The translations under genes and the position numbers were made by a program. A stretch of DNA of 64,000 nt from Gemmatimonadaceae bacterium. Its GTDB lineage: Bacteria > Gemmatimonadota > Gemmatimonadetes > Gemmatimonadales > Gemmatimonadaceae. Under the pieces are notes generated by a model. That model did no database searches, was not told the origin of the DNA, and saw nothing but the letters and a program-made list of their open reading frames with translations. This document shows positions 17,808 to 27,192 of the stretch, piece after piece. The stretch's first letter is position 1. Each line of letters begins with the position of its first letter. The stretch is from contig JBBJNV010000006.1 in NCBI GenBank assembly GCA_037721215.1, positions 80,341 through 144,340 of the forward strand, in the 5' to 3' direction.

Positions 17808-18862
17808 GCCGAAACTTCGAACACGCCGGTCCATCCCAGCTCGGCGAATTCTGTCTTGTGGGCGTGGAACATGTAGCGCCCGGGATGCTTGTAGCTGAAC
17901 TCCAGTATTCCCCGCTGGCCCTGCATCAGTGCGATGGTATCGGTGAACTCGGCGGGCGTGAGACTCGTGCCGGTCGGGAAGTAGTGAAAGAAGTTCGCGT
18001 GAAGATGAAACGAGTTGGCGATGTCGTACTCCAGTATGTTGACGAGGTAAACGCGCACCTTCTCGCCGACTCGGAGTGTGATGGGGTGTTTGCCGTGATC
18101 GTAATGAAAGGGAATTCCGTTGACGAGATAGAAATCGTTGGCCCCGTCGAAATCGACATCGTATCCGGCCATGACCATCACCATCTCACGATCGACCGCA
18201 GGCCTTCCTCCCTTTGGATCGATGATGAAAGTGCCGTAGAGCCCTTTCGCAATGTGTTTGGCGAGTGGCGCGGTGTGGCAATGGTAGAGGTGAAGCCCGA
18301 ACGGTTCGGCGTCGAATTCATAGGTGTGACGACCGCCTGGCTGAACGACTCCGGACTGCATGTCGAACACGCCGTCGACGAGCCCCGGGTGGACACCGTG
18401 GAAATGGGTACTGTGCGGATGATCGCTGGCGTTGACCATGGTGATGCGCACGCGGTCGCCTTCGGTTACCCGGATAGTCGGACCCGGAATGCGGCCGTTG
18501 TAGGTCCACGCCGCGAACTCGACCCCGGGCACGATCTCGATGGTCTGGTTCTGCGCGACGAGATTGTATTCGCGGAGAGTCTGGCCGCTGGGAAGCGTGC
18601 TGACTTTTCCGCCGTCGAAGTCGGTGAGCATCGCGGTCGGATTAAACCCGTTTTTCGCGTGATCCACTTCTCCGACCACGGTCGGCATCACATGGGTGCC
18701 CGGCTCGGGCCCCGTTGTATGGGTCCCGGCGCCAAGTGACTCGACGCCCTGCGCAAACCCGCCCTGAGTTATGCCGAGGGCAGCGGCACCAATGAGGCCA
18801 GTGCCTCCGATGCCTGCCCTGACGAAACCACGTCGCGAAATCGCCTGAGAGTCCTCAGTCAT
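17804..18862 (-). CDS. two-domain multicopper oxidase, Tat-exported
   Basis: 352 aa from the ATG at 18862 (an alternative start at 18874 adds four residues). A twin-arginine signal SRRGFVRAG followed by a hydrophobic stretch indicates folded export. Domain 1 has HSTHFHG (about 152-156) and HLYHCHTAPLAKH (191-203), giving a type 1 copper Cys195 flanked by His ligands. Domain 2 has FHLHANFFH and FHAHKTEF but no Cys, so only domain 1 carries the type 1 site. The length fits two-domain oxidases, which assemble as trimers. With a ZIP carrier in the operon, oxidation of Fe(II), Mn(II) or Cu(I) is plausible; copper nitrite reductase is less likely because of the His-Cys-His motif. Confidence 0.87.
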   Translation of the reverse strand: MTEDSQAISRRGFVRAGIGGTGLIGAAALGITQGGFAQGVESLGAGTHTTGPEPGTHVMPTVVGEVDHAKNGFNPTAMLTDFDGGKVSTLPSGQTLREYNLVAQNQTIEIVPGVEFAAWTYNGRIPGPTIRVTEGDRVRITMVNASDHPHSTHFHGVHPGLVDGVFDMQSGVVQPGGRHTYEFDAEPFGLHLYHCHTAPLAKHIAKGLYGTFIIDPKGGRPAVDREMVMVMAGYDVDFDGANDFYLVNGIPFHYDHGKHPITLRVGEKVRVYLVNILEYDIANSFHLHANFFHYFPTGTSLTPAEFTDTIALMQGQRGILEFSYKHPGRYMFHAHKTEFAELGWTGVFEVSA

Positions 18863-19721
18863 CGCTACCGCCATCGCGAGTCCGGGTGAACGAATGCTCG
18901 AAGCTCACATAGAAAAACAGCGAGCGCTCGCCTCGGCTCGTACCGATCCCAAATGGAATCGCAATCCCGGGGACGATCTGAAGACCAGACGGAAGATTAA
19001 TAGCGCCGCGAAGTCCCGGAGCCAGGACCAGCTCGTTAGTTCGGGCGTTGCCGCCGTCCTCAAGTAGTGCATCGGTGCTGGTGTAGGCGAGTTCGAGCAT
19101 GAAATTCAACGCTGGCCTCGCAAGCCAGATCAGGCTTTGTCCGGCGTTGAAGCTCATCGTGGGGCCGCGGTCTCCGCTGGCATTCTCCGCTGACGGCGTG
19201 TACGTCGTCCCGGCATTGAAATGGGTTACCACTGTCGGCGAAATCATCGCGCTCACTGGGAGATTGAACTGCGCGCCCGCGCCGCCAGATCCGCGTCCGG
19301 TCCGCACTTCGCCGGTCGGGATCAACAGGGATAGCCGGGGAGCTACGGCGAGCATATGGTCGCGGCCGGTTGGCAACTGGTACCGGTAGTTGAGCCCGAT
19401 GTCCCCCACTCCCGTGTTGAGCGGAGATCCATTTCGTTCGACAGGCAGCGTGTAGCTCAGTTGATGCCGCTGGCTGAACAGCGGCCACTCCTGGGTGAAG
19501 CTATATGCCCAGGATTTTCCGTCTCTGTCGAGGGAAAAGGTGTTGATATGCTGCACGACGCCGGCGGGCTGGTTGTAGGCCTCCTCGATGAGGAAGCTAT
19601 TGTCCTGGATCGGCGTGGGAGATTCCGGAGGTGGACCGGGCTGTTGAGCACCAATCGAACTGGTGAACGCCACGCCGAGGGTGAGGATCCACTTTGTGGT
19701 CTGTGCGCTACCGAATGTCAT
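18855..19721 (-). CDS. outer-membrane beta-barrel protein of the metal operon
   Basis: 288 aa with a signal peptide (ILTLGVAFTSSIGAQQ). The rest alternates hydrophobic and polar residues, as in beta strands (GVGDIGLNYRYQLP, LAVAPRLSLLIPTGEV, LAPGLRGAINLPSG), and ends in SLFFYVSFEHSF, similar to small outer-membrane barrels annotated as transporters or MetA-like. It probably provides passage or sensing at the outer membrane for the metal handled by the oxidase and ZIP protein. First gene of the operon, 46 bp downstream of the palindromic operator; its stop overlaps the oxidase start by 8 bp. Confidence 0.7.
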   Translation of the reverse strand: MTFGSAQTTKWILTLGVAFTSSIGAQQPGPPPESPTPIQDNSFLIEEAYNQPAGVVQHINTFSLDRDGKSWAYSFTQEWPLFSQRHQLSYTLPVERNGSPLNTGVGDIGLNYRYQLPTGRDHMLAVAPRLSLLIPTGEVRTGRGSGGAGAQFNLPVSAMISPTVVTHFNAGTTYTPSAENASGDRGPTMSFNAGQSLIWLARPALNFMLELAYTSTDALLEDGGNARTNELVLAPGLRGAINLPSGLQIVPGIAIPFGIGTSRGERSLFFYVSFEHSFTRTRDGGSDD

Positions 19722-19766
19722 TTGATGAGGAAATCCGCAAGAAGGATTCAGGACGAGGTTAGAGAT

Positions 19767-19800
19767 AAGTTAGGATATCCTAACTTAAGCGTAATGTCAA
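19767..19800 (-). promoter_or_regulatory. promoter with palindromic operator for the metal operon
   Basis: On the minus strand a perfect -35 TTGACA (19800-19795) is followed after exactly 17 bp by TATCCT (19777-19772). A perfect 20-bp palindrome, AAGTTAGGATATCCTAACTT, occupies 19767-19786 and covers the -10 box and half the spacer, the usual position of a repressor site. The TTAGG...CCTAA core resembles boxes bound by DtxR/MntR-type metal regulators (recalled, not searched). The regulator gene is not in the window. Confidence 0.8.
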
Positions 19801-19821
19801 TACTGAATCGATGCTCTCCGG

Positions 19822-21030
19822 CTAAGCCGCCGTCTCCCCGGCAACCACCTTCGGCTTGGAAGTTCGGCGACCATCGTCCACATGCATCCCCAGAAACACC
19901 GTCCCAAGCACCAATACCGCCGACGTAAAAAACGGCACCCCCCGGCCAAACTGATCGTACGCGAACCCCGCCCAGAGCGGAATGATTATCCGCGAAATTC
20001 CCCCATAGGTTTGCTGAACGCCCATATACAATCCCCTCTCGCTCGCAGATATCACCTTCGTCAGCAGCGACGTAACACATGGGAAAGTGAACGCGGTCCC
20101 CAGCGGAAGAAGCGCAATGGCTACCGCCAGAACGAAGAAGTTCCCGGCCAGCGGAACCGCCGTGAGGCCAGCGGCCAGCAGCACCAGCCCGATCCGCGAA
20201 AGCTTCGCCTCCCCGAACCTGTCAACCGCACGGCCCAGCACGCCAATCCGCGTGATCACCGAGATCAGCCCGATATACGTAAAGAAGATCCAGACCCGCT
20301 GCTCACCGATACCGAACTGATCCGAGAGAAACAGCGCCATGATCGCGGTGATTCCCGAAAAAGCCCCCATCGCGATTGCATAGATCAAGATCAGACGCGG
20401 GCCCGGATCGCCGGCATGCCTTACCACCGAGAGAATCGCCTCCCTCGACGCACCCGGCTTCTTCTCCGAGTTTCGCGCGTCTTCCATATCGCGTGATTCA
20501 CTCAGATATCGCCAGGCGAACACCATGTTCACGAGGCAGAGAGCCGCTGCCATCAGCCCAGGCCCACTCCGTCCGGCGAGCAATGCCACTGAGCCAATCG
20601 GCGGCCCGAGTGCAACACCGAAATTTGTGGCCGCCGACAACCAGCCGAGCGCCTTGGCCCGGTTCTGCGGTTCGGTCGCATCGGCGACATATGCCTGGAT
20701 CACGCCTACCGTTCCGCCACCCGCACCCTGCACGACGCGCGATAGCAGCAGCAGCCACAGCGAGTCGGCAAACGCAAAGACGATATAAGCGAGTGCGGCC
20801 GAGCCGAGCCCCACGAGCAAGGCCGGACGCCTGCCATACCGATCCGAAAACTTTCCCCAGAGTGGCGCGCTCAGCAGCTGGGCGGCGGTGAATGCCACCA
20901 CCAGTACCGTCACCGCCAGCGAGCCCGCCCCCAGCTCGCGCGCGTAGTACGGCATGAGTGGGATCACCATCAACAGCCCCACCATGTCAACGAAGGCGGT
21001 GATGATGAGGATGAACAGCTTCCTGAACAT
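19822..21030 (-). CDS. MFS transporter, TetA-like
   Basis: 402 aa with twelve hydrophobic segments. MFS motif A is seen as GKFSDRYGRRP between helices 2 and 3, and the N-terminus FVDMVGLLMVIPLMPYYAREL resembles tetracycline-type proton antiporters. Motif C is approximated by GVALGPPIGS in helix 5. It starts 3 bp after the permease gene of the BMP importer stops, so it is probably co-transcribed, perhaps exporting a product related to the imported nucleoside-like substrate (inference). Confidence 0.88.
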   Translation of the reverse strand: MFRKLFILIITAFVDMVGLLMVIPLMPYYARELGAGSLAVTVLVVAFTAAQLLSAPLWGKFSDRYGRRPALLVGLGSAALAYIVFAFADSLWLLLLSRVVQGAGGGTVGVIQAYVADATEPQNRAKALGWLSAATNFGVALGPPIGSVALLAGRSGPGLMAAALCLVNMVFAWRYLSESRDMEDARNSEKKPGASREAILSVVRHAGDPGPRLILIYAIAMGAFSGITAIMALFLSDQFGIGEQRVWIFFTYIGLISVITRIGVLGRAVDRFGEAKLSRIGLVLLAAGLTAVPLAGNFFVLAVAIALLPLGTAFTFPCVTSLLTKVISASERGLYMGVQQTYGGISRIIIPLWAGFAYDQFGRGVPFFTSAVLVLGTVFLGMHVDDGRRTSKPKVVAGETAA

Positions 21031-21033
21031 CAG

Positions 21034-21903
21034 CTACTCTCCCGTCTTTCCCAACGCGGCCGGCGGAACTGCCCGGCCTACCACTCCCGCGAGTGCAATG
21101 ATGGTGAGGACATAGGGAATCATCTCGACGAATTGCGACGCAATGATCTCATTCCCCTGAAGCTGAATCTGCAGTGTCTCCGCCGCCGCGAACAACAGGC
21201 AGGCGAGCGCCGCACGTATGGGGTCCCATCTACCGAAGATCACCGCTGCGACGGCGATAAATCCGCGACCAGCGGTCATCTGATCGGTAAACTGATGCTG
21301 GTCGAGAGCGAGGAAAACGCCACCGAGCGCGGCGAGCATCCCCGATAACGCAACAGCGACGTAACGCACCCGCCCGACGCTGATACCGACGCTCTCGGCC
21401 GCTTCCGGATGTTCGCCAACAGCGCGTACCCGTAGCCCATAAGGTGTGCGGTAAATGAGAAACGCGAGCAGCGGAGCGACAATCAGCCCCAGCCATAGCA
21501 GCGGATTGTCGAATCCCCGTGCGCTGACATTGGTTCTGAACCCGTCGATGCGGGGCGAATTGGACGAGCTATCGAATGCAAGCTTGAGAAAAAACCTCGT
21601 CACTCCAATTGCAAGGAGATTGACCGCAATTCCGGTAACAACCTGATCGGCACGAAAGCGAATGGTAGCAAGCGCGTGGATAAGTCCGAATATCAGGCCT
21701 CCCAGGATACCACAGAGAAGCCCGATCCAGACACTGCCCGAATAGAACGATCCAAGTGTCGCTGAGAACGCGCCGGTGAGCATGTAGCCTTCGAGCGATA
21801 GCGTGATGATACCGGCCCGCTCAGCGACAACTCCACCGCTCGCCGCAAACAGGTACGGAACCGCTATACGCAGCGTCTGAGTTATGAAATCGAAGGGATT
21901 CAC
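21034..21903 (-). CDS. nucleoside-type ABC transporter permease (NupQ/YufQ-like)
   Basis: 289 aa hydrophobic permease of the branched-chain/ribose superfamily. The start region PYLFAASGGVVAERAGIITLSLEGYMLTGAF (seen in parts) and GLRVRAVGEHPEAAESVGISV match the shorter permease of BMP-dependent nucleoside importers. It overlaps the upstream permease gene by 4 bp. It forms one half of the membrane channel. Confidence 0.88.
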   Translation of the reverse strand: MNPFDFITQTLRIAVPYLFAASGGVVAERAGIITLSLEGYMLTGAFSATLGSFYSGSVWIGLLCGILGGLIFGLIHALATIRFRADQVVTGIAVNLLAIGVTRFFLKLAFDSSSNSPRIDGFRTNVSARGFDNPLLWLGLIVAPLLAFLIYRTPYGLRVRAVGEHPEAAESVGISVGRVRYVAVALSGMLAALGGVFLALDQHQFTDQMTAGRGFIAVAAVIFGRWDPIRAALACLLFAAAETLQIQLQGNEIIASQFVEMIPYVLTIIALAGVVGRAVPPAALGKTGE

Positions 21904-22964
21904 GCAGCAGCCGGCTTACGAGTCAGCCGCAGTACGCGGCGGACTTCAGGGACAGACATGGCAACGGCGAGGATGACTACTCCCTGAAGTACCTCGACCA
22001 TCTGCTTGGGGACAAACGCATGGATGGCCAATCCACCCTGCGAAAGTGTGGCGAAGAACAGCGCCGCGAGTACTACTCCGAGCGGATGGTTTCGTCCAAC
22101 GAGGGCGACCGCTATCCCCAGGAATCCCGCACCACCGGCCAACCCGTCTTCGTAGTAATGCTTGTAGCCAAGGACGTAATTGATGCCCCCAAGCCCTGCC
22201 AGAACGCCGGAAAGAGCCAGCGTCCTGAACCACGTCCGGCCAACGTTCACTCCGCCGTACTCCGCTGCGTCGGGCTGCAGTCCGACCGCGCGGAGCTCAA
22301 ATCCACCTCGGCTCCGGAACAGAAAATACCAGACCCCTGCCGCCGCAATGAGCGCAACGACAATGCTGAGATTGGCCGCCGATCCGTGGAACGCAGGAAT
22401 GAACGAGTCCAGTCGCGAGATCGAGCCGGCTTCAATTGCCGGTGTATGAAGAGTCTCCGGCACATGCAGATGGTTGGCGATGATCCAATTGAGCAGCGCT
22501 AGCACGATGAAATTGAGCATGATCGTGACGATGACTTCATGCGCGCCAAACCTGACCTTCAGAAATCCCGGCACTGCACCGACTATTCCCCCGCCTACTG
22601 CCGCAGCAAACATGCAGAGGGGAATCGCAACGATCCATGGAATCGCCGGTGACAGAACGAGGCCCATCATCGCAGCGAGAAATGCTCCGGCCGCCAGCTG
22701 ACTTTCTGCGCCGACGTTGAATAACCCGGCGCGAATGCCGATTGATACCGCAAGTCCCGTAAAAATGAGCGTTGTTGCCTTGTACAAAACCTGACCCAGG
22801 CCGTAGGCATTGCCCCACGTGCCTTCGAGCAGCAGACGATAAACCGTTGCCGGCGACTGGCCGTAGCTCATGATCAGCAGATCGCCGCAGATGAGCGCGA
22901 CGAGGAGCGCAACCAGCGGCGGGTACAGCGCTTCCTCCAGTTGCTCGCGAAACCGGGATGTCAC
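21900..22964 (-). CDS. nucleoside-type ABC transporter permease (NupP/YufP-like)
   Basis: 354 aa with around ten hydrophobic segments. Recognisable family pieces are GIRAGLFNVGAESQLAAGAF near residue 80 and ELRAVGLQPDAAEYGGVNV in the C-terminal half. It is the larger permease partner of the gene downstream; both overlaps with neighbours are 4 bp, so translation is coupled. Confidence 0.88.
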   Translation of the reverse strand: MTSRFREQLEEALYPPLVALLVALICGDLLIMSYGQSPATVYRLLLEGTWGNAYGLGQVLYKATTLIFTGLAVSIGIRAGLFNVGAESQLAAGAFLAAMMGLVLSPAIPWIVAIPLCMFAAAVGGGIVGAVPGFLKVRFGAHEVIVTIMLNFIVLALLNWIIANHLHVPETLHTPAIEAGSISRLDSFIPAFHGSAANLSIVVALIAAAGVWYFLFRSRGGFELRAVGLQPDAAEYGGVNVGRTWFRTLALSGVLAGLGGINYVLGYKHYYEDGLAGGAGFLGIAVALVGRNHPLGVVLAALFFATLSQGGLAIHAFVPKQMVEVLQGVVILAVAMSVPEVRRVLRLTRKPAAA

Positions 22965-24559
22965 GCCACCGACTCCTTTTTCGCTCCGATCATGTACTCG
23001 CCGAGTAAGTCTGCAGAGGCGTCGGCCGCACCGATAACTGTTGCGAACCTGCCGCGGTACATGACGGCAATTCTATCGGCAAGCGCGAGCACCTCATTGA
23101 GTTCTGCCGAGACCAGCAGTATCGCCTTTCCGGCAGCGCGCGCTTCGCGCAGGCGCGAGTGGATGAACTCGATTGCCCCCACGTCGACACCGCGGGTGGG
23201 TTGGGAGGCAAGCAGCACTGAGAACCGCCGCCCCATCTCCCTTGCCACCACCACCTTCTGCTGATTTCCGCCGGAAAGTGATCGAGCCCGAAGTTCAGCG
23301 GAAGGCGGTCGAATGTCGAATGCCTCGATTTGAGCCTTGGCATTGCCCGCGATGCGGCCTTCATCGAGAATCCCGCGCCGGGCGAACTCATGCTGCCGGC
23401 CCAGCACGAGATTGTCAGCGACGGAGTAGTCGAGGATGAGGCCGCGACGATGCCGGTCTTCGGGAATGTGCGAAAGGCCTGCTTCGCGGCGTTGCCCGAC
23501 ATTGTCGAATGTCACATCGCGTCCACCCAGCCGTATACTTCCCGATTCGACGGCACGCAATCCGGCAAGAGCTTCGATCAGTTCGGTCTGACCGTTGCCT
23601 TCCACTCCGGCGATTCCCAGTATCTCACCGGGCATCACCGAGAACGTCAGGCCGTCCACCTCGCACGTCCCGCGTGAACCCCGGACTACGAGATCAGTGA
23701 CATTCAGGGCGGAAGACGAACCGGTAATTATGTGGGTTCCCTTATGATCTCCGATTGCCCCGGGAGCATTCCCCTCGCTCATTTCCTGACGCGTCGAGAG
23801 CGCCACCTCCCGGCCGACCATCGCTTTTGCAATCTGAGCGGGTGTCGTCGAGCCGGTCGCGAGCCGGTCGACAGTTTCGCCGCTACGCATGACTGTAATG
23901 ACATCCGAGATGTCGACGACCTCGTCAAGCCGATGGGTGATGAGAACGATGGTGCTACCTGCGTCCCTGAGCCGGCGCAGGACTACCCACAAGTCACGAA
24001 CTTCCGGCGGTGAGAGAACCGCAGTAGGCTCGTCGAGAACGAGAATCTTCGCCCCTCTGAACAACGTCTTGAGAATTTCCACCCGTTGCGCTTCACCCAC
24101 GGACAGCTCGGCGACCTTCTGGTCCGCGCGCACGGCCAGCCCCGTCTCCTTGCTCAGCGTCTCGACCTCAGCGACCGCCCACGCATTGTCGAATCGCAAA
24201 CCTTTTACCGGCTCCTGGCCGAGCACTACGTTTTCAGCCACAGTGAGGCTGGGGACAAGCATGAAATGCTGATGCACTACTCCAATTCCAGCGGCGATCG
24301 CCTCGCTGGTGGTCCAGCCCGTGACATCCCTGCCCTCGATTTCCAGCGTCCCTGCATCCGGCTTCTGGAGGCCACCGAGAATCCGCATCAGTGTGGACTT
24401 GCCGGCACCGTTCTCGCCGACCAGCGCGTGAATCTCGCCCTTCAGAACCTCCAGCGAAGCGCCTCGATTCGCGCGCACGGATCCGAAAGACTTGTCGATG
24501 CCCCGCATCAGAATGGCCGGAACCTGTTTTTCCGGAGATCCGGCCGGCTGAGATGTCAT
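22961..24559 (-). CDS. nucleoside-type ABC transporter ATPase, two ABC domains (NupO/YufO-like)
   Basis: 532 aa. The first ABC domain has Walker A VGENGAGKSTLMR, signature LSVGEAQRVEI and Walker B ILVLDEPTAVLSP. The second has the weaker GVEGNGQTELIEAL and LSGGNQQKVVVARE with FSVLLASQPTRGVDVG in place of a canonical Walker B. This asymmetry is characteristic of sugar and nucleoside importer ATPases (RbsA and YufO types). It powers uptake through the two permeases downstream. Confidence 0.92.
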   Translation of the reverse strand: MTSQPAGSPEKQVPAILMRGIDKSFGSVRANRGASLEVLKGEIHALVGENGAGKSTLMRILGGLQKPDAGTLEIEGRDVTGWTTSEAIAAGIGVVHQHFMLVPSLTVAENVVLGQEPVKGLRFDNAWAVAEVETLSKETGLAVRADQKVAELSVGEAQRVEILKTLFRGAKILVLDEPTAVLSPPEVRDLWVVLRRLRDAGSTIVLITHRLDEVVDISDVITVMRSGETVDRLATGSTTPAQIAKAMVGREVALSTRQEMSEGNAPGAIGDHKGTHIITGSSSALNVTDLVVRGSRGTCEVDGLTFSVMPGEILGIAGVEGNGQTELIEALAGLRAVESGSIRLGGRDVTFDNVGQRREAGLSHIPEDRHRRGLILDYSVADNLVLGRQHEFARRGILDEGRIAGNAKAQIEAFDIRPPSAELRARSLSGGNQQKVVVAREMGRRFSVLLASQPTRGVDVGAIEFIHSRLREARAAGKAILLVSAELNEVLALADRIAVMYRGRFATVIGAADASADLLGEYMIGAKKESVA

Positions 24560-25593
24560 CGAGTACTGGGCACCTTGATGCGGCCGGCGATGATGTCCTG
24601 CCGGAGCTGTTCCACACGCGCGCGGGCCGCGTCGGGTATCAACGCCTTGTTGCGATCGTCGTAAACGTAACCGACGCCATCCTCAGCAAGTCCGAATGAG
24701 TAGATGCCGCCCTTGAAGCTGCCGTTCTGCACTCTCTTGATGGCATCGTAAACCGATGCGTCTACGCCCTTGATCATGGACGTGAGAACGTGGCCGGGAG
24801 CATCGTCGTTCTGGTCCGAATCCACACCGATGGCAAGCCTGTTTTTCATGCGCGCCGCTTCGAATACTCCAAGACCGGTTGAACCTGATGCATGAAAAAT
24901 CACGTTCACACCGGACTGATACTGGCTCAGCGCGAGCTCTTTGCCTTTCGTCGGATTCTTGAATGCCTCGGGAGTGACTCCAGCGTACTGCGCAATCACC
25001 GTGCAATCGGGACAGACCGCTTTGACCCCGGCGCGGTATCCCGCCTCGAACTTGTGGATGAGAGGGATATCCATGCCCCCTACAAATCCGATTTTTTTGG
25101 AGTTTCCAGCCAGTGCGGCGAGTGCACCGACGAGAAAGGAGCCCTCCTCCTCGCGAAACTTGAGCGCCGCGACGTTCGGCGGGGGCGGGATGATGTTTCC
25201 CTTGTCGTCGAACGCCAGGGCGTAATCGACTCCGGCAAACGCGACCGCAGGATACTCTTTTGCGAGCGTCGTGATATCGTCCGTAAAAATGAAGCCGACG
25301 CCAATCACCAGATCCATGCCTTCGGCCGCAAGGAGACGTAGCCCTGCCTCCCTGTCCGACCCATCGCCCGGCTCGATGAACCGGATATTGGGGCCGAGCT
25401 CCTTCAGTGCGCTGTCGGCGCCCTTGTAGGCACCATCGTTGAACGATTTGTCACCCCGGCCGCCGACGTCCAGCACGATACCGACGTCGGTCGCCCCGGG
25501 CTTGCTGATGTCGGCAACTCCACGGCCTCCGGCGAACAGAAGCGCGGTATGTACGAGGGCAAGCGCGAGGGCGACTGCAAAAAGTTTCTTCAT
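24556..25593 (-). CDS. BMP family ABC transporter substrate-binding protein
   Basis: 345 aa exported protein with an N-terminal signal (MKKLFAVALALALVHTALLFAG) but no Cys for lipidation. Family motifs are VGIVLDVGGRGDKSFND at the mature start, DLVIGVGFIF, KIGFVGGMDIPLIHKFEAGY and VIFHASGSTGLGVFEAA. BMP proteins of this type bind purine nucleosides. First gene of the importer operon; it is divergent from nadB with about 86 bp between the start codons. Confidence 0.93.
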   Translation of the reverse strand: MKKLFAVALALALVHTALLFAGGRGVADISKPGATDVGIVLDVGGRGDKSFNDGAYKGADSALKELGPNIRFIEPGDGSDREAGLRLLAAEGMDLVIGVGFIFTDDITTLAKEYPAVAFAGVDYALAFDDKGNIIPPPPNVAALKFREEEGSFLVGALAALAGNSKKIGFVGGMDIPLIHKFEAGYRAGVKAVCPDCTVIAQYAGVTPEAFKNPTKGKELALSQYQSGVNVIFHASGSTGLGVFEAARMKNRLAIGVDSDQNDDAPGHVLTSMIKGVDASVYDAIKRVQNGSFKGGIYSFGLAEDGVGYVYDDRNKALIPDAARARVEQLRQDIIAGRIKVPSTR

Positions 25594-25679
25594 GCAGAGT
25601 GATATTCGCCCACCGGACGTTCCCCTGCAAGGCAGAGCAGCCCCTTTCTATCGGCAACAGGCCACCGTTGATTTCAGCC

Positions 25680-27191
25680 ATGGCAGAGCGCATTCGAACA
25701 CGTTTTCTCGTTGTGGGAAGCGGAGTTGCCGGACTGCATACGGCGTGGCGTGCGTCGGCGGATGACGATGTGATGGTGCTTACCAAAAGATCGCTTTTCG
25801 ACAGCGCAACCGCGTATGCACAGGGCGGCATTGCGGCCGCTCTAGGCGCCGGAGATTCACCGGAGCTGCACCGCAAGGACACCCTTGCCGCAGGGGCGGC
25901 GCTCTGCGACGCGAAAGCGGTCGAGATCCTGGTGGAAGAAGGGCCGGCAAGAGTACGAGAGCTTCACACCGCGGGCGCTGATTTCGACCTCGAGCCCGGC
26001 GGTGGATTCAAGCTGGGGCGGGAAGCCGCGCATTCACGCCGGAGAATCGTTCACGCGCACGGCGATCAGACAGGCGCCGAGGTCGCGCGTACCCTCATCG
26101 AGCGGGTCAGGGGCAGCAGACGCGTCGAGGTTCTGGAACGAACGCGCGTCCTGGACCTGATCGTGAGTGATGGAATATGCCGCGGAATCCGGGCCATGAA
26201 ATCGGGTGTACCGATTGAAATCATCGCTGACGCCACCGTTCTCGCCACAGGCGGCTGTGGCCAGGTTTACAAGTACACTACCAATCCGCAGGTGGCGACG
26301 GGGGACGGTTTCGCAATCGCGCACCGTGCCGGTGTCCGGCTGGCCGATATGGAGTTCGTGCAGTTTCATCCAACGGCACTTGAGACCCCGGAGAATCCGC
26401 TTGCCCTCGTTTCCGAGGCGGTGCGTGGCGAAGGGGCAGTGCTGGTAAACGATGACGGCGTCCGGTTCATGCTCAAGCGGCACAAGCTTGCTGAGCTCGC
26501 ACCGAGAGACGTCGTGGCGCGGGAAATCTTCCGGGAGCGCGCGAAGGGCCGTGGAGTATGGCTCGATGCGCGCCATCTGAAGAGCTCGTTCAGGAAGCGG
26601 TTCCCGGGCATCTTTGCATTGTGCAAGGCGCGCGGAATCGACGCCTCGAAGGAGCTCATCCCCGTGATTCCAGCCGCCCACTACATGATGGGGGGAATAG
26701 TCACCGATCTGATTGGACGTTCGAGTCTTTCGCGCCTTTACGCCTGCGGTGAGGTGTCGCGCACGGGGGTGCACGGCGCCAACCGTCTCGCGTCCAACTC
26801 ACTGCTCGAGGGCCTGGTCTTCGCAGAACGTGTTGCCCGGGATCTCATTGCAACACCGGTATTGAAGGGTGTCCCGAGGAAAAAATCCTGGGACGCCCCA
26901 CCACTAGACGATCGCGGCGCGGCGCAGGTGGCAGCAGACGACGTCCGGAGCGTGATGTGGGAGCATGCCGGAATCAATCGTACCGCGAAGGGCTTGCGCG
27001 CCTGCATCGGCCTGCTGGCGGCGATCGAAAAACGATTGCCCGCCGGAGCCACCGAAGAAGCAAATCTCATCGACACCGCCCGTCTCATCACCGAGGCGGC
27101 GCTGCTGAGACGGGAGTCGAGGGGCGGTCATTTCAGAACCGACTTTCCCCATGCCAAGCGCAAATGGCGCGGTCGTCACATAGAATGGTAG
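25680..27191 (+). CDS. nadB: L-aspartate oxidase
   Basis: 503 aa from the ATG at 25680; the open frame extends upstream to 25599 but the flavoprotein fold begins right after this Met. FAD motif FLVVGSGVAGLHTAW, then RSLFDSATAYAQGGIAAAL, ADATVLATGGCGQVYKYTTNP, MEFVQFHPTAL and the active-site region HYMMGGIVTDL and GVHGANRLASNSLLEGLVF (each read separately) identify NadB. It oxidises aspartate to iminoaspartate, which NadA condenses to quinolinate. The stop is 1 bp before the nadA ATG. Confidence 0.96.
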   Translation: MAERIRTRFLVVGSGVAGLHTAWRASADDDVMVLTKRSLFDSATAYAQGGIAAALGAGDSPELHRKDTLAAGAALCDAKAVEILVEEGPARVRELHTAGADFDLEPGGGFKLGREAAHSRRRIVHAHGDQTGAEVARTLIERVRGSRRVEVLERTRVLDLIVSDGICRGIRAMKSGVPIEIIADATVLATGGCGQVYKYTTNPQVATGDGFAIAHRAGVRLADMEFVQFHPTALETPENPLALVSEAVRGEGAVLVNDDGVRFMLKRHKLAELAPRDVVAREIFRERAKGRGVWLDARHLKSSFRKRFPGIFALCKARGIDASKELIPVIPAAHYMMGGIVTDLIGRSSLSRLYACGEVSRTGVHGANRLASNSLLEGLVFAERVARDLIATPVLKGVPRKKSWDAPPLDDRGAAQVAADDVRSVMWEHAGINRTAKGLRACIGLLAAIEKRLPAGATEEANLIDTARLITEAALLRRESRGGHFRTDFPHAKRKWRGRHIEW

Positions 27192-27192
27192 G

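Noticed and set aside
17621..18739. Plus-strand 372-codon open frame
   Set aside because: Shadow of the multicopper oxidase and the ZIP N-terminus, which show copper motifs and a Tat signal on the minus strand.
17804..18862. Copper nitrite reductase
   Set aside because: The type 1 Cys lies in a His-Cys-His motif and HxH pairs for a trinuclear site are present in both domains, which fits a multicopper oxidase better.
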